Source of the DNA: Streptomyces sp. RPA4-2
Lineage (GTDB): Bacteria > Actinomycetota > Actinomycetes > Streptomycetales > Streptomycetaceae
Direction: 5' to 3'
DNA length: 64,000 bases
Assembly: GCF_012273515.2 (NCBI RefSeq)
Contig: NZ_CP050975.2
Coordinates: 7,998,001 to 8,062,000, forward strand
Shown one piece after another: positions 1 through 9,474 of the stretch (position 1 is its first letter; the number at the start of each line of letters is the position of its first letter). Under the pieces are notes generated by a model. That model did not search any database and was not told the DNA's origin. It worked only from the letters and a program-made list of their open reading frames with translations. Both the position numbers and the translations under genes were made by a program.

Positions 1-2
1 GC

Positions 3-809
3 GCGGCCGCCGACCGGGACGCGGCGCTGCCGCGCTCCCTGGTCGCCGCCCACCTGCTCATGGGACTGAGCGCCGGCTCGTTCCTCTCGATGACGGATCC
101 CCCCGAGTGGGCGAAGGGCGCGGTCGCGGCCTGCCGCAACCTGCACACCTGGCCCGTACTCGCGGGTGAACCCGGCCGCGCCGACGTGGTGCTCTCCTCA
201 CCGATCATCCTGGAGGACCACCCGGCCATCGCCCCGGAGAGCCCCGGAGCCCTGTACGACGCCACCGAGATCGACGAGATCCTCGCGCTGCGCACCGCCG
301 CCCTCACCGACGAGGAGAAGCGCGAGGCGCGGGGGACCGACGAGCGGGCCGCCGCCGTGATCGACCTCGCGGACTCGATGCCGCCCGAGGTCCTGGAGCG
401 CCTGCACGGGGCCGTGCGCAGTCTGCGCGAGGTGACCGGATCGGCCCCCGCCCCCGCCGCGGACGGATTCCCCGACGAGTTCGGGGTACCGCGACCGGAC
501 ACCCCCTGGTGGGACCCGGCGAGCGACGCCGGATTCGACCCCGGGCACGACCGGGTCCTCGTCGACGGGCACTCACTGGGCGCGGGCAGCCGGGTGCTGC
601 TGCGGCCGGGCCTGCGGCGCACCGACGCCCAGGACCTGTTCCTGGCCGGCCGCACCGCCAGGGTCGAGGCCGTCCTGCACGACGTGGACGGCGGAGTGCA
701 TCTCGCGGTGACGGTCGAGGACGACCCCGGCGCCGACATCCGCCGCGAACAGGGCCGCTTCCTGTACTTCCAGCCGGACGAGGTCACCCCGCTGGAAGGC
801 GACGCGTGA
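3..809 (+). CDS. [NiFe]-hydrogenase-cluster protein of unknown function, 3' part
   Basis: The frame is open from the left edge, so the start lies outside the window; an internal ATG at 60 is probably not the start. I do not recognise a catalytic motif. The N-terminal visible part is mixed and hydrophobic, the middle (about residues 80-130 from the edge) is charged and probably helical, and the last 80 residues look like a compact beta domain of SH3 type. It sits directly upstream of the hydrogenase maturation protease, whose GTG overlaps this stop, so it belongs to the hydrogenase operon. Role in hydrogenase assembly or electron transfer is inference from position only. The structural subunits presumably lie to the left. 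Confidence 0.6.
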   Translation, partial: AAADRDAALPRSLVAAHLLMGLSAGSFLSMTDPPEWAKGAVAACRNLHTWPVLAGEPGRADVVLSSPIILEDHPAIAPESPGALYDATEIDEILALRTAALTDEEKREARGTDERAAAVIDLADSMPPEVLERLHGAVRSLREVTGSAPAPAADGFPDEFGVPRPDTPWWDPASDAGFDPGHDRVLVDGHSLGAGSRVLLRPGLRRTDAQDLFLAGRTARVEAVLHDVDGGVHLAVTVEDDPGADIRREQGRFLYFQPDEVTPLEGDA

Positions 810-1372
810 GCGCCGCCAAGGACCGGTCCCGTCCGCCGGGCGGCAAGGTCCTCGTCGCCGGCATCGGGAACATCTTCCTCGGCGACGACGCCTTCGGCGT
901 CGAGACCGTGCGCGCCCTGACCGGCAGGCGGCTGCCCGCCCACGTCGAGGCCGTGGACATCGGCGTACGGGGAGTCCATCTCGCCTACCAGGTCCTGGAG
1001 GGCTACGACACCCTGATCCTGGTCGACGCCACCGCGCGCGGCGAGGCACCCGGCACCCTCTACGTCATCGAGCACGACGGCGCGGAAGCGGAAGGGGAGG
1101 CACCGCCCGGCGCGGTCCTCGACGGGCACCGGATGACCCCCGACACCGTGCTCGCGCTGCTCGGCACCCTCTGTGCCGGGACCGGCGGACAGCCGCCCCG
1201 GCGCACGCTGGTGCTCGGCTGCGAACCGGCCTCGGTGGAGGAGGGCATCGGCCTCAGCCCACCGGTCGCCGCCGCCGTACCGGAGGCCGTCCGGATGATC
1301 GAAGAGTTGCTGCGGGCCGACGACCCGGGAGAGTCCGCGCCGCGGGCCACGGTCGGCGAAGCCGCGAAGTGA
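806..1372 (+). CDS. Hydrogenase maturation protease (HycI/HyaD/HupD family, M52)
   Basis: 188-residue protein starting at a GTG that overlaps the previous stop (GTGA), which implies translational coupling. It carries the family signature G-I-G-N at 19-22 followed by G-D-D-A-F-G at 26-31. The usual three nickel ligands can be placed: Glu33, an Asp in the V-D-I-G-V-R segment and a His in the D-G-H-R-M-T segment. Members cut the C-terminal tail of the hydrogenase large subunit once the NiFe(CN)2CO centre is in place. Length is normal for the family. Its presence next to hypABFCDE supports a complete, dedicated [NiFe]-hydrogenase locus. Which hydrogenase group it serves cannot be read here; the actinobacterial high-affinity group 1h is the likely candidate. 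Confidence 0.9.
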   Translation: MSAAKDRSRPPGGKVLVAGIGNIFLGDDAFGVETVRALTGRRLPAHVEAVDIGVRGVHLAYQVLEGYDTLILVDATARGEAPGTLYVIEHDGAEAEGEAPPGAVLDGHRMTPDTVLALLGTLCAGTGGQPPRRTLVLGCEPASVEEGIGLSPPVAAAVPEAVRMIEELLRADDPGESAPRATVGEAAK

Positions 1373-1387
1373 AGTGAGGAGAGAGCA

Positions 1388-1492
1388 ATGATCAAGACCC
1401 TCGTCGGCGGCGTCGTCGCCGCCGTTGTCGCCGCCGTCCTCGTGCAGTCCCTGCCCGACATCAGGCGCTACCTGCGGATGCGCAGCATGTGA
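1388..1492 (+). CDS. 34-residue single-span membrane peptide in hydrogenase operon
   Basis: A short ORF of 35 codons begins 15 bases after the protease stop, behind a good purine-rich ribosome site (gaggagaga, about 6 bases from the ATG). It encodes a Lys3, then a hydrophobic Ala/Val stretch of about 16 residues, then a cationic tail ending D-I-R-R-Y-L-R-M-R-S-M. That is the shape of a one-helix membrane peptide with its basic tail in the cytoplasm. It resembles short streptomycete proteins I remember being catalogued as DUF6893, but I could not check. Position between the protease and hypA suggests it is made with the hydrogenase; a role as membrane anchor or small accessory subunit is conjecture. 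Confidence 0.65.
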   Translation: MIKTLVGGVVAAVVAAVLVQSLPDIRRYLRMRSM

Positions 1493-1540
1493 GCCGGCGC
1501 GCGCCCGGCCGGGTGGCCGAGGGGCGCGCGGACGCGTACC

Positions 1541-1562
1541 ACGCCGTTGCGGCGAACGGCGT
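1541..1562. repeat. Inverted repeat in the 222-bp gap before hypA
   Basis: ACGCCGTT and AACGGCGT form perfect 8-bp arms around GCGGCG. It lies about 150 bp before hypA, in the only sizeable gap of the hydrogenase accessory operon, so it could be an operator, an mRNA processing hairpin or a weak terminator. No T-run follows. Confidence 0.45.
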
Positions 1563-1714
1563 ACCCGGCCGGGCGGCGACGGCGCGCCGGGCCGACGCCC
1601 TCGGACGCCTCCCCTCTAATGAGGGCGGCGGACGCCCCGCCCCACGGGTCGCCGCACGGGGCGGCCGACCGGGTGGCGGCCGGCCCGGACCGGCCCGTGC
1701 CAGGACGGAGACCG

Positions 1715-2110
1715 ATGCACGAGATGTCCATCGCGCTGGCCGTGATCGGCCAGGTGGAAGAGGCGGCGGAACGGGCCGGCGACGTCACGGCCGTGCGCTC
1801 GGTACGACTCCAGGTGGGCGAACTCGCCGGCGTCGTACCCGACTCCCTGTCCTTCTGCTTCGAACTGGCCTGCGCCGGGACCCTCCTCGAAGGCGCCGAA
1901 CTCGTCACCGAGTCGGTGCCCGGACGGGCCCGCTGCGCGCCCTGCGCCCACGAATGGGCCGTCGGCATGCCGCCCGTGCTGACCTGCCCGCGCTGCGGCG
2001 CGGCCGGCACCGACCTGTCGGCGGGCCGTGAACTGCAGATCCTCAGCGTGCAGTGGGAGGACGGCCCCACGCACGCGCACCGCCGCGAACCGATCCCCGA
2101 GGAGCGCTGA
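1715..2110 (+). CDS. hypA: Hydrogenase nickel incorporation protein HypA
   Basis: 131 residues. The N-terminus is Met-His-Glu, the universal nickel-binding start of HypA, which fixes the ATG at 1715. The zinc loop is present as C-A-P-C and C-P-R-C separated by about 18 residues. HypA works with HypB to deliver nickel to the hydrogenase large subunit in the cytoplasm. hypB follows after 3 bases, so the two are co-translated. Longer upstream frames exist but have no family match. Confidence 0.95.
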   Translation: MHEMSIALAVIGQVEEAAERAGDVTAVRSVRLQVGELAGVVPDSLSFCFELACAGTLLEGAELVTESVPGRARCAPCAHEWAVGMPPVLTCPRCGAAGTDLSAGRELQILSVQWEDGPTHAHRREPIPEER

Positions 2111-2113
2111 ACC

Positions 2114-2893
2114 ATGTGCCGTGTGGTCGACCTGCAGCAGGCCGTACTCGCCAAGAACGACCAGAGCGCGCAGACCCTGCGCGCCGAACTGGCCGCCCGC
2201 GGCACCACCGTCGTCAACCTCCTGTCCAGCCCCGGCAGTGGGAAGACGGCCCTGCTGGAGCGCGAACTGGAGCTGGCCCGGCGGCGGTCGGTGCCGGTCG
2301 CGGCGCTCACCGCCGACCTCGCCACCGAGAACGACGCGGTGCGGCTCGCACGCTCGGGCGTCCCGGTCAAACAGGTCCTCACCGACGGCCTGTGCCACCT
2401 GGAGGCCGAGATGCTCCGCCGCCACGTGGAGGACTGGCTGCCCGACCGCACGCGGCTGCTGTTCGTGGAGAACGTCGGCAACCTCGTCTGTCCGGCCTCC
2501 TACGACCTGGGGGAGACCCTGCGCGTCGTGCTCGCCTCCGTCACGGAGGGCGAGGACAAACCCCTCAAGTACCCCACCGCCTTCGGTCTCGCCCACCTGG
2601 TCGTCGTCACCAAGACCGACATCGCCGAAGCCGTCGAGTTCGACGAGGCGGCGTTCCGCGCGAACGTCGAACGAGTCAATCCCGGCGTCGAGGTGCTGCT
2701 GACCTCGGTCCGCCGCGACCTCGGGATCGGGACCCTGCTCGACCGAGCGCTCGCGGCAGCGGACGGCGCCCCCCTGCACGACCCCGTCATGGCCCACCGC
2801 CCGGACACCTCCCCGCACGCCGGAGCCGCCCCCCATCACCACGTCCACGAGCACCCCGACGGCACCGGCGCCATGGCGCACTCCCACTCGTGA
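2114..2893 (+). CDS. hypB: Hydrogenase nickel incorporation GTPase HypB
   Basis: 259 residues, G3E-family GTPase. The P-loop S-P-G-S-G-K-T lies at residues 39-45, and a T-K-T-D segment around residue 171 fits the guanine-specificity motif. The C-terminal tail is rich in histidine (H-H-H-V-H-E-H, then H-S-H-S at the end), a nickel-storage feature that in many other HypB proteins sits at the N-terminus. GTP hydrolysis drives nickel transfer with HypA. The stop overlaps the GTG of hypF, so hypA-hypB-hypF form a tight coupled unit. Confidence 0.95.
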   Translation: MCRVVDLQQAVLAKNDQSAQTLRAELAARGTTVVNLLSSPGSGKTALLERELELARRRSVPVAALTADLATENDAVRLARSGVPVKQVLTDGLCHLEAEMLRRHVEDWLPDRTRLLFVENVGNLVCPASYDLGETLRVVLASVTEGEDKPLKYPTAFGLAHLVVVTKTDIAEAVEFDEAAFRANVERVNPGVEVLLTSVRRDLGIGTLLDRALAAADGAPLHDPVMAHRPDTSPHAGAAPHHHVHEHPDGTGAMAHSHS

Positions 2894-5352
2894 GCCGACC
2901 ACGGTCCCCCGCCGGCGTCCTCGGCGAGACACCGCTGCGCCGTCGGGTCCTCGTGCGGGGTGTGGTGCAGGGCGTCGGCTTCCGCCCGTACGTCTACACC
3001 CTCGCCACCGGCCTGGGCCTGCGCGGACATGTGACCAACACTCCGGAAGGCGTCGTCGCCGAGGTCGAGGGGGCGCCCGAGGCCGTCGCCCGGTTCTGCG
3101 ACGGGATCGCCGTGCAGGCGCCGCCGCTGGCCCGCGTGGAGTCCGTCGACCACCAAGAGGTGCCCGCCACCGGCGACACCGCGTTCAGCATCCTCGCCTC
3201 CCGCACCGCCGGACCGGCCCGCACGCTGATCCCCCCGGACACCGCCACCTGCGCGGCGTGCCTGCGGGAACTCGCCGACCCCGCGGACCGGCGCCACCGC
3301 CACCCCTTCGTCAACTGCACCCACTGCGGCCCCCGGTTCACCATCGTCACCGGTCTGCCCTACGACCGCGCCCACACCACCATGGCCGGCTTCCCGATGT
3401 GCCCCGACTGCGCGCGCGAGTACGCCGACCCCGCCGACCGGCGCTTCCACGCGCAGCCCGTCGCCTGCCCCGCCTGCGGTCCGCGGCTGCGACTGCTCGT
3501 CCCCCGGCCCGCAGACTCCGGGGAGCCGCGGCCGGTCACGCCCGACGACCCGGTGACCGAGGCACGCCGGCTCCTGGCGGACGGCGCGGTCCTCGCGGTC
3601 AAGGGACTCGGCGGATACCACCTGGCCTGCGACGCCACGAACCCCGACGCCGTCGCTCTGCTGCGCCGCCGAAAGGCCCGGGGGGACAAGCCGTTCGCGG
3701 TCATGGCCCGGAGCCTCGACGACATCGGGCACCTCGTGCGTCTCGGCGCCGAGGAACGCGGTCTGCTCACCGGCGCCGCCCGCCCCATCGTGCTGCTGCG
3801 ACGAGAGACCGGCGGCCCGCGCGCTCCGCACGCTCCGTGGCCGGCCGAGTCCGTCGCGCCCGGCAGTCCCGACCTCGGTGTGATGCTGCCGTACACCCCC
3901 CTGCACCACCTGCTGTTCGGCCTGCCCGGCGACGCCGACGGCCCCCGCCTGCTCGTCATGACCAGCGGCAACGTCTCGGGTGAGCCGATCGTCACCGACG
4001 ACGGGGAGGCGCTGCGGCGGCTGGCTCACCTCGCCGACGCCTGGCTCACCCACGACCGGCCGATCCATGTGCCCTGCGACGACTCGGTGCTGCGGGTGTG
4101 CGACGGCGAGCCGCTCATGGTGCGCCGCGCCCGCGGCTACGCACCGCTGCCGCTGAACCTCCCGGTGCCCGTGCGGCCGGCTCTCGCCGTCGGCGGCGAC
4201 CTCAAGAACGTGCTCTGCCTCGGCGAAGACCGCCGCGCCTGGCTGTCCGCCCACATTGGTGACATGGACGACCTGGCCACCCAACGGGCCTTCGAGCGGG
4301 CCGTCGCGCAACTGGAGTCGATCACCCCGGTGCGGCCGGAGCTGCTGGCGGCCGACCGGCATCCCGGTTACCGCTCCGCCCGCTGGGCCGGCCGGAACGC
4401 GGCGGGACGGCCCGTCGTGCGCGTCCAGCACCATCACGCCCATGTCGCCGCCGCGATGGCCGAGGCGGGCCTCGACGGCAGCCGGCCGGTGCTCGGCGTC
4501 GCCTTCGACGGCACGGGGTACGGCGACGACGGAGCGGTGTGGGGCGGCGAGTTCCTGCTGGCGGACTACGACGGCTTCGTCCGGTTCGGGCACCTCGCGT
4601 ACGTGCCGCTGCCCGGTGGTGACGCCGCCGTGCACCGGCCGTACCGGATGGCGCTCGCGCATCTGCGGGCGGCCGGGATCGACTGGTCCGACGACCTGGC
4701 CTGCACCTCCGCCTGCCCGGCCGACGAACGCCTCGTACTGGCACGGCAGTTGGAGCGCGACCTGAACTGCGTCCCCACCTCCAGCATGGGCCGCCTCTTC
4801 GACGCCGTGTCCTCCCTGGCCGGCGTCTGCCACCGGTCCGGATACGAGGCCCAGGCGGCGGTCGAGCTGGAGGCCGCCGCGCTGACGGCGCCCGCCGGGG
4901 ACACCGGGGCGTACGGGTTCGCCGTGCGGTGTGCGGACCCGGACCGGCCCGTCGTGCCGGGCACCGGCGGCCCGCGGACGGCCACCGCGTCCGTCCCGGC
5001 CGGTCCGGCACCCGTCCTGGCGGACCCGGCACCGATGTTCGCGGCGATCGTCGGCGATCTGCGCGCGGGCGTGGCGCCAGGCCTGGTCGCCGCCCGCTTC
5101 CACCGGGCCGTCGCCGCGCTCGTCCACCGGCTCTGCTCGCTGGCACGGGAGCGGCACGGAGTGGACACGGTCGCCCTGACCGGCGGTGTCTTCGCCAACT
5201 CCCTGCTCTCCTCGGCCTGCGCCGCGGCCCTGCGCGCGGACGGCTTCACGGTCCTGCGCCACCACCTGGTACCGCCGGGGGACGGCGGTCTGGCCCTGGG
5301 CCAGCTCGTGGTGGCCGCCCGTACCGAGGAACGGACCCGGGCCACCGACTGA
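2890..5352 (+). CDS. hypF: Carbamoyltransferase HypF
   Basis: 820 residues with GTG start overlapping the hypB stop. Domains in order: acylphosphatase ([10 protein letters not shown] near residue 20), two zinc fingers made of four C-x2-C pairs (about residues 120-200), a YrdC-like domain (about 220-400), and a Kae1/TobZ-like C-terminal half with V-Q-H-H-H-A-H and [11 protein letters not shown]. HypF makes carbamoyl adenylate from carbamoyl phosphate and ATP and transfers the carbamoyl group to the C-terminal cysteine of HypE, the source of the cyanide ligands. Length and motif set are complete, with no sign of decay. Confidence 0.95.
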   Translation: MSRPRSPAGVLGETPLRRRVLVRGVVQGVGFRPYVYTLATGLGLRGHVTNTPEGVVAEVEGAPEAVARFCDGIAVQAPPLARVESVDHQEVPATGDTAFSILASRTAGPARTLIPPDTATCAACLRELADPADRRHRHPFVNCTHCGPRFTIVTGLPYDRAHTTMAGFPMCPDCAREYADPADRRFHAQPVACPACGPRLRLLVPRPADSGEPRPVTPDDPVTEARRLLADGAVLAVKGLGGYHLACDATNPDAVALLRRRKARGDKPFAVMARSLDDIGHLVRLGAEERGLLTGAARPIVLLRRETGGPRAPHAPWPAESVAPGSPDLGVMLPYTPLHHLLFGLPGDADGPRLLVMTSGNVSGEPIVTDDGEALRRLAHLADAWLTHDRPIHVPCDDSVLRVCDGEPLMVRRARGYAPLPLNLPVPVRPALAVGGDLKNVLCLGEDRRAWLSAHIGDMDDLATQRAFERAVAQLESITPVRPELLAADRHPGYRSARWAGRNAAGRPVVRVQHHHAHVAAAMAEAGLDGSRPVLGVAFDGTGYGDDGAVWGGEFLLADYDGFVRFGHLAYVPLPGGDAAVHRPYRMALAHLRAAGIDWSDDLACTSACPADERLVLARQLERDLNCVPTSSMGRLFDAVSSLAGVCHRSGYEAQAAVELEAAALTAPAGDTGAYGFAVRCADPDRPVVPGTGGPRTATASVPAGPAPVLADPAPMFAAIVGDLRAGVAPGLVAARFHRAVAALVHRLCSLARERHGVDTVALTGGVFANSLLSSACAAALRADGFTVLRHHLVPPGDGGLALGQLVVAARTEERTRATD

Positions 5353-5364
5353 CGACCGACCGAA

Positions 5365-5389
5365 CCGCACCGCACCGCACCGCACCGCA
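5365..5389. repeat. Pentanucleotide microsatellite (CCGCA)5
   Basis: Five exact tandem copies of CCGCA lie in the 107-bp hypF-hypC gap, followed by a looser CCCCGCACG doublet. Such runs are prone to slippage; the location is non-coding, so variation would change only the spacing. Confidence 0.9.
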
Positions 5390-5459
5390 CCGGCCCGGTC
5401 CGGCCCGGCAGCGACGTACGACCCGCACGCCCCGCACGCCCCACAGCAAGGAGAGGCCC

Positions 5460-5768
5460 ATGTGCCTGGCGGTACCCGGCAGAGTGCTGGACATCGAGGA
5501 ACGGGACGGTACCCGGATGGCCAACGTCGACTTCGGCGGTGTGGTCAAGGAGGTGTGCCTGGAGTACCTGCCCGACCTCCAGGTCGGCGAGTACGCCATC
5601 GTCCACGTCGGATTCGCCCTCCAGCGGCTGGACGAGGAGTCGGCGAAGCAGACGCTGGAACTGTTCGCCACCCTCGGCATGCTGCAGGAGGAGTTCGGCG
5701 ACCCATGGGAAATGGCCGCGGAGGCGGGCGGAACCCTGCCGCCCGAGGAAGAGGGGGCGCGGCGGTGA
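5460..5768 (+). CDS. hypC: Hydrogenase assembly chaperone HypC
   Basis: 102 residues starting M-C-L-A-V-P-G-R-V. The N-terminal Met-Cys is the invariant HypC signature (Cys2 binds HypD and the Fe(CN)2CO unit), so the ATG at 5460 is secure; it has an A-A-G-G-A-G-A-G ribosome site. HypC carries the iron centre between HypD and the large-subunit precursor. The C-terminus is acidic and slightly longer than usual. The stop overlaps the GTG of hypD. Confidence 0.95.
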   Translation: MCLAVPGRVLDIEERDGTRMANVDFGGVVKEVCLEYLPDLQVGEYAIVHVGFALQRLDEESAKQTLELFATLGMLQEEFGDPWEMAAEAGGTLPPEEEGARR

Positions 5769-6889
5769 AGTACATCGACGAGTTCCAGGACCCGGACCTG
5801 GCGCGCAGGCTGCTCGACGACATCCACTCCACGGTGACCAGGCCGTGGGCGCTGATGGAGGTCTGCGGCGGACAGACGCACACCATCATCCGACATGGCA
5901 TCGATCAACTCCTCCCGGAACAGGTCGAGTTGATCCACGGCCCCGGCTGTCCGGTGTGCGTCACACCGCTGGAGGTCATCGACAAGGCGCTGGAGATCGC
6001 CTCCCGCCCCGGCGTGATCTTCTGTTCCTTCGGCGACATGCTCCGGGTGCCCGGCACCGGGCGGGACCTGTTCCAGGTGCGGGGAGCCGGCGGGGACGTG
6101 CGGGTCGTCTACTCGCCGCTCGACGCCCTGCGGATCGCCCAGCAGAACCCGGACCGGGAGGTGGTCTTCTTCGGCATCGGCTTCGAGACGACCGCGCCGC
6201 CCAACGCCATGACGGTGTACCAGGCCCGCAGGCTCGGCATCAGGAACTTCAGTCTGCTGGTGTCCCACGTGCGCGTACCGCCGGCCATCGAGGCGATCAT
6301 GCAGTCTCCGAACTGCCGCGTCCAGGGCTTCCTGGCGGCGGGGCACGTGTGCAGTGTGATGGGCGTGGAGGAGTACCCGGAACTCGCGGAGCGCTTCCGG
6401 GTGCCGATCGTCGTGACCGGATTCGAGCCGCTGGACATCCTCGAAGGCGTCCGCCGGACCGTGGCGCAGCTGGAGCGCGGCGAGCACACCGTCGACAACG
6501 CCTACCCCCGTGCCGTCCGCCCGGAGGGGAATGCGGCGGCGCGGGCCATGCTGGAGGACGTCTTCGAGGTCACCGACCGGGCGTGGCGCGGTATCGGCGT
6601 GATCCCCGACAGCGGCTGGCGGCTGTCCGCCAAGTACCGTGACCACGACGCCGAGCACCGCTTCTCGGTCGAGGGCATCCAGACCCGGGAACCGGCCGAA
6701 TGCCGCAGCGGTGAGGTCCTTCAGGGCCTGCTCAAGCCGCACGAGTGCGAGGCGTTCGGAACCCTCTGCACCCCCCGCACCCCGCTCGGCGCCACCATGG
6801 TCTCCAGTGAGGGCGCCTGCGCCGCGTACTACCTCTACCGGCGGCTGGAGCTCACCCCCGCTCCCCGGGAGGCGAGCCCCGTTGTCTGA
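5765..6889 (+). CDS. hypD: Hydrogenase formation protein HypD
   Basis: 374 residues, GTG start coupled to hypC. C-G-G-Q-T-H begins at Cys34 and [10 protein letters not shown] follows, the residues that hold iron and do thiol redox chemistry. The C-terminal block has cysteines in [18 protein letters not shown] and S-E-G-A-C-A-A-Y-Y, which fit the [4Fe-4S] ligand set. HypD is the scaffold on which the Fe(CN)2CO group is built with HypC and HypE. Full length. Confidence 0.95.
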   Translation: MKYIDEFQDPDLARRLLDDIHSTVTRPWALMEVCGGQTHTIIRHGIDQLLPEQVELIHGPGCPVCVTPLEVIDKALEIASRPGVIFCSFGDMLRVPGTGRDLFQVRGAGGDVRVVYSPLDALRIAQQNPDREVVFFGIGFETTAPPNAMTVYQARRLGIRNFSLLVSHVRVPPAIEAIMQSPNCRVQGFLAAGHVCSVMGVEEYPELAERFRVPIVVTGFEPLDILEGVRRTVAQLERGEHTVDNAYPRAVRPEGNAAARAMLEDVFEVTDRAWRGIGVIPDSGWRLSAKYRDHDAEHRFSVEGIQTREPAECRSGEVLQGLLKPHECEAFGTLCTPRTPLGATMVSSEGACAAYYLYRRLELTPAPREASPVV

Positions 6890-7970
6890 CACCACTCGGA
6901 CCACCGACGTACGGATGCCCGTCCTCGACCCCGCCGCCTGGACCTGCCCGGCCCCGCTGCGCGACCAGCCCCGTGTCGTCATGGGGCACGGCGGGGGCGG
7001 GGCACTCTCCGCCGAACTCGTCCAGCACGTCTTCGCACCCGCCTTCGGCGGCAGCGTGCTCGCCCAGATGGGCGATGCCGCGGCCCTGTCCCTGGGCGGC
7101 GTCCGGATGGCCTTCTCCACCGACTCGTTCGTGGTGCGGCCGCTGTTCTTCCCCGGCGGCAGCATCGGTGACCTCGCCGTCAACGGCACCGTCAACGACC
7201 TCGCCATGAGCGGTGCCCGAGCCGCTTACCTCTCCTGCGGCTTCATCCTGGAGGAGGGCGTCGAGATGGAGACCGTCGCCCGCGTGGCCGAGGCGCTCGG
7301 TGCCGCAGCGCGCACCGCAGGTGTGGAGATCGCGACCGGTGACACCAAGGTGGTGGAGTCCGGCCACGGCGACGGGATCTACATCAACACGGCCGGGATC
7401 GGGCTCATCCCGGCGGGTGTCGACCTGCGGCCGCAGCGGGTCGTGCCCGGCGATGTCGTGATGGTCAGCGGCGCGATCGGGGTGCACGGCGTGGCCGTCA
7501 TGAGCGTCCGAGAGGGCCTGGAGTTCGGGGTGGAGATCGAGAGCGACTGCGCGGCGCTCGGCGGCCTGGTCGACGCCATGCTCGCCGTCACCCCCGACCT
7601 GCACGTGCTGCGCGACCCCACCAGGGGCGGCCTCGCGGCCTCCCTGAACGAGATCGCCGCGGCCTCGGGCACCGGGGTCGTCATCCGGGAGCGGGAGGTC
7701 CCGGTCCCGCCCGCGGTCGCCAACGCCTGCGCCGTGCTGGGGCTCGACCCCCTGTATGTCGCCAACGAGGGCAAGCTGGTGGCCTTCGTTCCCCGCGGGC
7801 ACGCCGACGCCGTGCTCGACGCGATGCGGGCGCACCCGCTGGGCGCCGGATCGACGGTCATCGGTGAGGTGGTGGCCGACCATCCGGGCATGGTCGTGGC
7901 CCGTACCGGGCTGGGCGGCACCCGGGTGGTCGACATGCCGATCGGGGAGCAGCTCCCGAGGATCTGCTGA
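6882..7970 (+). CDS. hypE: Carbamoyl dehydratase HypE
   Basis: 362 residues if translation starts at TTG 6882, which overlaps the hypD stop by 8 bases and has GGGAGG about 9 bases upstream; an ATG at 6915 is the alternative but has a poor ribosome site. It is a PurM/AIR-synthase-fold protein (G-H-G-G-G-G near the start, G-D-T-K-V-V-E in the middle). The last residues are P-R-I-C: the terminal cysteine is the one carbamoylated by HypF and dehydrated to thiocyanate, so the enzyme looks competent. Last gene of the hyp operon. Confidence 0.95.
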   Translation: MSDTTRTTDVRMPVLDPAAWTCPAPLRDQPRVVMGHGGGGALSAELVQHVFAPAFGGSVLAQMGDAAALSLGGVRMAFSTDSFVVRPLFFPGGSIGDLAVNGTVNDLAMSGARAAYLSCGFILEEGVEMETVARVAEALGAAARTAGVEIATGDTKVVESGHGDGIYINTAGIGLIPAGVDLRPQRVVPGDVVMVSGAIGVHGVAVMSVREGLEFGVEIESDCAALGGLVDAMLAVTPDLHVLRDPTRGGLAASLNEIAAASGTGVVIREREVPVPPAVANACAVLGLDPLYVANEGKLVAFVPRGHADAVLDAMRAHPLGAGSTVIGEVVADHPGMVVARTGLGGTRVVDMPIGEQLPRIC

Positions 7971-8003
7971 CGCACCGAGGGTCGTACGGAGGGCCGCACG
8001 GAC

Positions 8004-8040
8004 GGTGGGAGGGGGCGAGCTGGTCTCGCCCCCTCCCACC
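8004..8040. terminator. Perfect 16-bp stem, bidirectional terminator
   Basis: GGTGGGAGGGGGCGAG (8004-8019) and its exact complement (8025-8040) enclose a 5-base loop. It lies between the convergent hypE and the 8058-8864 gene, whose stop begins 18 bp beyond. There is no T-run, as is common in Streptomyces. Confidence 0.85.
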
Positions 8041-8057
8041 GCGTTCCGCGCGTCTCC

Positions 8058-8864
8058 TCACACGGCGCCGGACGTCGGGCGCGGAGTGTCCCGGACGTCG
8101 TCGCGGGAGACGGCGAGGTAGGCGACGAACCCGACGATGACGACGGTCCACGACAAGGTGACGGGAGCCAGCCCGAGTCCGAGGCCGCCGCGCGCGTGAC
8201 CGAGGGCCATCCAGTCGGCGACCGAGGCACCGAGCGGGCGGGTGATGACGTAGGCCGACCAGAAGGCGGCCACCGCGTTGAGGGCGTTCCGGCGGTACAG
8301 GACGGCCGGGACGGCGATGGCGACGGCGTACAGCACGGCCGAGCCCAGATAGCCGAGGCCGACCGTGGCGGAGAGGTCCCCGGCGGCCGTGCCGAGCGCG
8401 AAGGTGGCCAGCACGGTGGCCCAGTAGAAGAGTTCGCGCCGGCGGGTGTGGATGCTGTGGATGGAGAGCGTGCGTTCGCTCGCGTACCAGAGGCCGAAGA
8501 CCACCGCCAGCGCGAGCATGAAGAACGGGGTCGAGACCGTGTAGGGCACGCCGAGGCCGACGTGCAGGACGTCCGCGGCCATCGTGCCGAACACGCTGAC
8601 CATGACGATCGCCGTCCAGTAGATCCAGGCGACGTAGCGGCGGGCGGTGAGCTGGAGGGCCAGCGAGGCCGCCAGGGCCACGCCGCCGAGGCCGACCGCG
8701 GGGACGGGGCCGAGCTTCTGCGCGAGGAAGTCCGAGGCGGTCTCACCCATACCGGTGGTCAACACCTTGATCACCCAGAAGTAGACGGTGACTTCCGGAA
8801 CCTTGCTCGCCACGTGGGTGGCGAGGGTGGCGCGACGACGGCGGGCGAGGTGCTCTGTGCTCAT
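8058..8864 (-). CDS. COG4705-like multi-span membrane protein
   Basis: 268 residues with about eight hydrophobic segments. The stretch K-V-P-E-V-T-V-Y-F-W-V-I-K-V and the nearby G-M-G-E-T-A-S-D-F are hallmarks of the COG4705/DUF347 family of uncharacterised membrane-anchored proteins; a second related repeat occurs in the C-terminal half (A-F-W-S-A-Y-V-I-T-R-P-L-G-A-S). Function is unknown in the family. The ATG at 8864 gives a short cationic N-terminus before the first span. It is transcribed alone, convergent with hypE and divergent from the sigma factor. Confidence 0.8.
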   Translation of the reverse strand: MSTEHLARRRRATLATHVASKVPEVTVYFWVIKVLTTGMGETASDFLAQKLGPVPAVGLGGVALAASLALQLTARRYVAWIYWTAIVMVSVFGTMAADVLHVGLGVPYTVSTPFFMLALAVVFGLWYASERTLSIHSIHTRRRELFYWATVLATFALGTAAGDLSATVGLGYLGSAVLYAVAIAVPAVLYRRNALNAVAAFWSAYVITRPLGASVADWMALGHARGGLGLGLAPVTLSWTVVIVGFVAYLAVSRDDVRDTPRPTSGAV

Positions 8865-9474
8865 GCTCGCACGATGACATGGCGAAGTGACCTGGCCACA
8901 GGGGTCTTTGCCAGGGCTTTGGGGCTTCTGGTGCAGGTGTTGCCAGGCGCCGTGACGAGCCTGAACACAACCTGAACGTGTCCGCGGAAACCCCTCGATC
9001 CGCTGGTCGGCGACGCGGACTCGGTGATACGAAGATCGGTCGGCCCGGTCGCGCTTGGTCGAAGGCCGTACCGGCGGCCGTGGGGTCGCGTCCGGTGAAT
9101 CCCGCACTCGGGAACCCCGCTCATTCCCCGCGGAAATGCGGGACGTGTGAAGAGGGTGAGGGGTGAACCCGGGACACGTGAAAGCGCGGCGGGCGGAGGG
9201 GCGGCGCTGAATGGGGCCGCGCGAACGGACCGTCCGTGAATACGGGAATGGGACGGACGTTTCCCTACGCTCCAGCGTCGGTCGGCTGCCCGGTGTCACT
9301 TTAATGAATCGAGGGGTTCCGGATGACCGATATGGGGTAATTTGAGTCACAGTGCTTCGGACAGGAGGCACGTCCGTGGGAGCTGGTCCACCAGATCGCG
9401 GGTGTGCCCCGTTGGCTCGTGTGCGCCCTCCCCATGGACTGCCGGTCAGTAGCTCTGAGGGGACTGTGAGCGCC
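8865..9474. other. 610-bp intergenic region between divergent genes
   Basis: No convincing gene is seen. It must hold the promoter of the COG4705-like gene near its left end, and it holds a SigB-type promoter at 9316-9340 for the sigma factor. The rest shows no repeat or RNA structure that I could identify. Confidence 0.6.
9316..9340 (+). promoter_or_regulatory. SigB/SigF-type promoter upstream of the sigma-factor gene
   Basis: GTTC (9316-9319), 15 bp, then GGGTAA (9335-9340). This matches the actinobacterial group-3 sigma consensus of GTTT, 14-16 bp, GGGTA(A/T). A start about 7 bases later would give a leader of roughly 120-130 nt. It suggests the downstream sigma factor, or a paralogue, transcribes its own gene. 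Confidence 0.6.

Noticed and set aside
2836..5385. Very long open frame (849 codons) antisense to hypF
   Set aside because: High GC leaves the complementary frame open; it has no domains, and hypF is fully conserved on the plus strand.
5365..5389. (CCGCA)5 as the start of a CRISPR or regulatory array
   Set aside because: Unit of 5 bp with no spacers; a simple microsatellite.
9352..9474. Upstream start for the sigma factor
   Set aside because: The added 41 residues do not resemble the family, and the frame starts only about 12 bp past the GGGTAA promoter.
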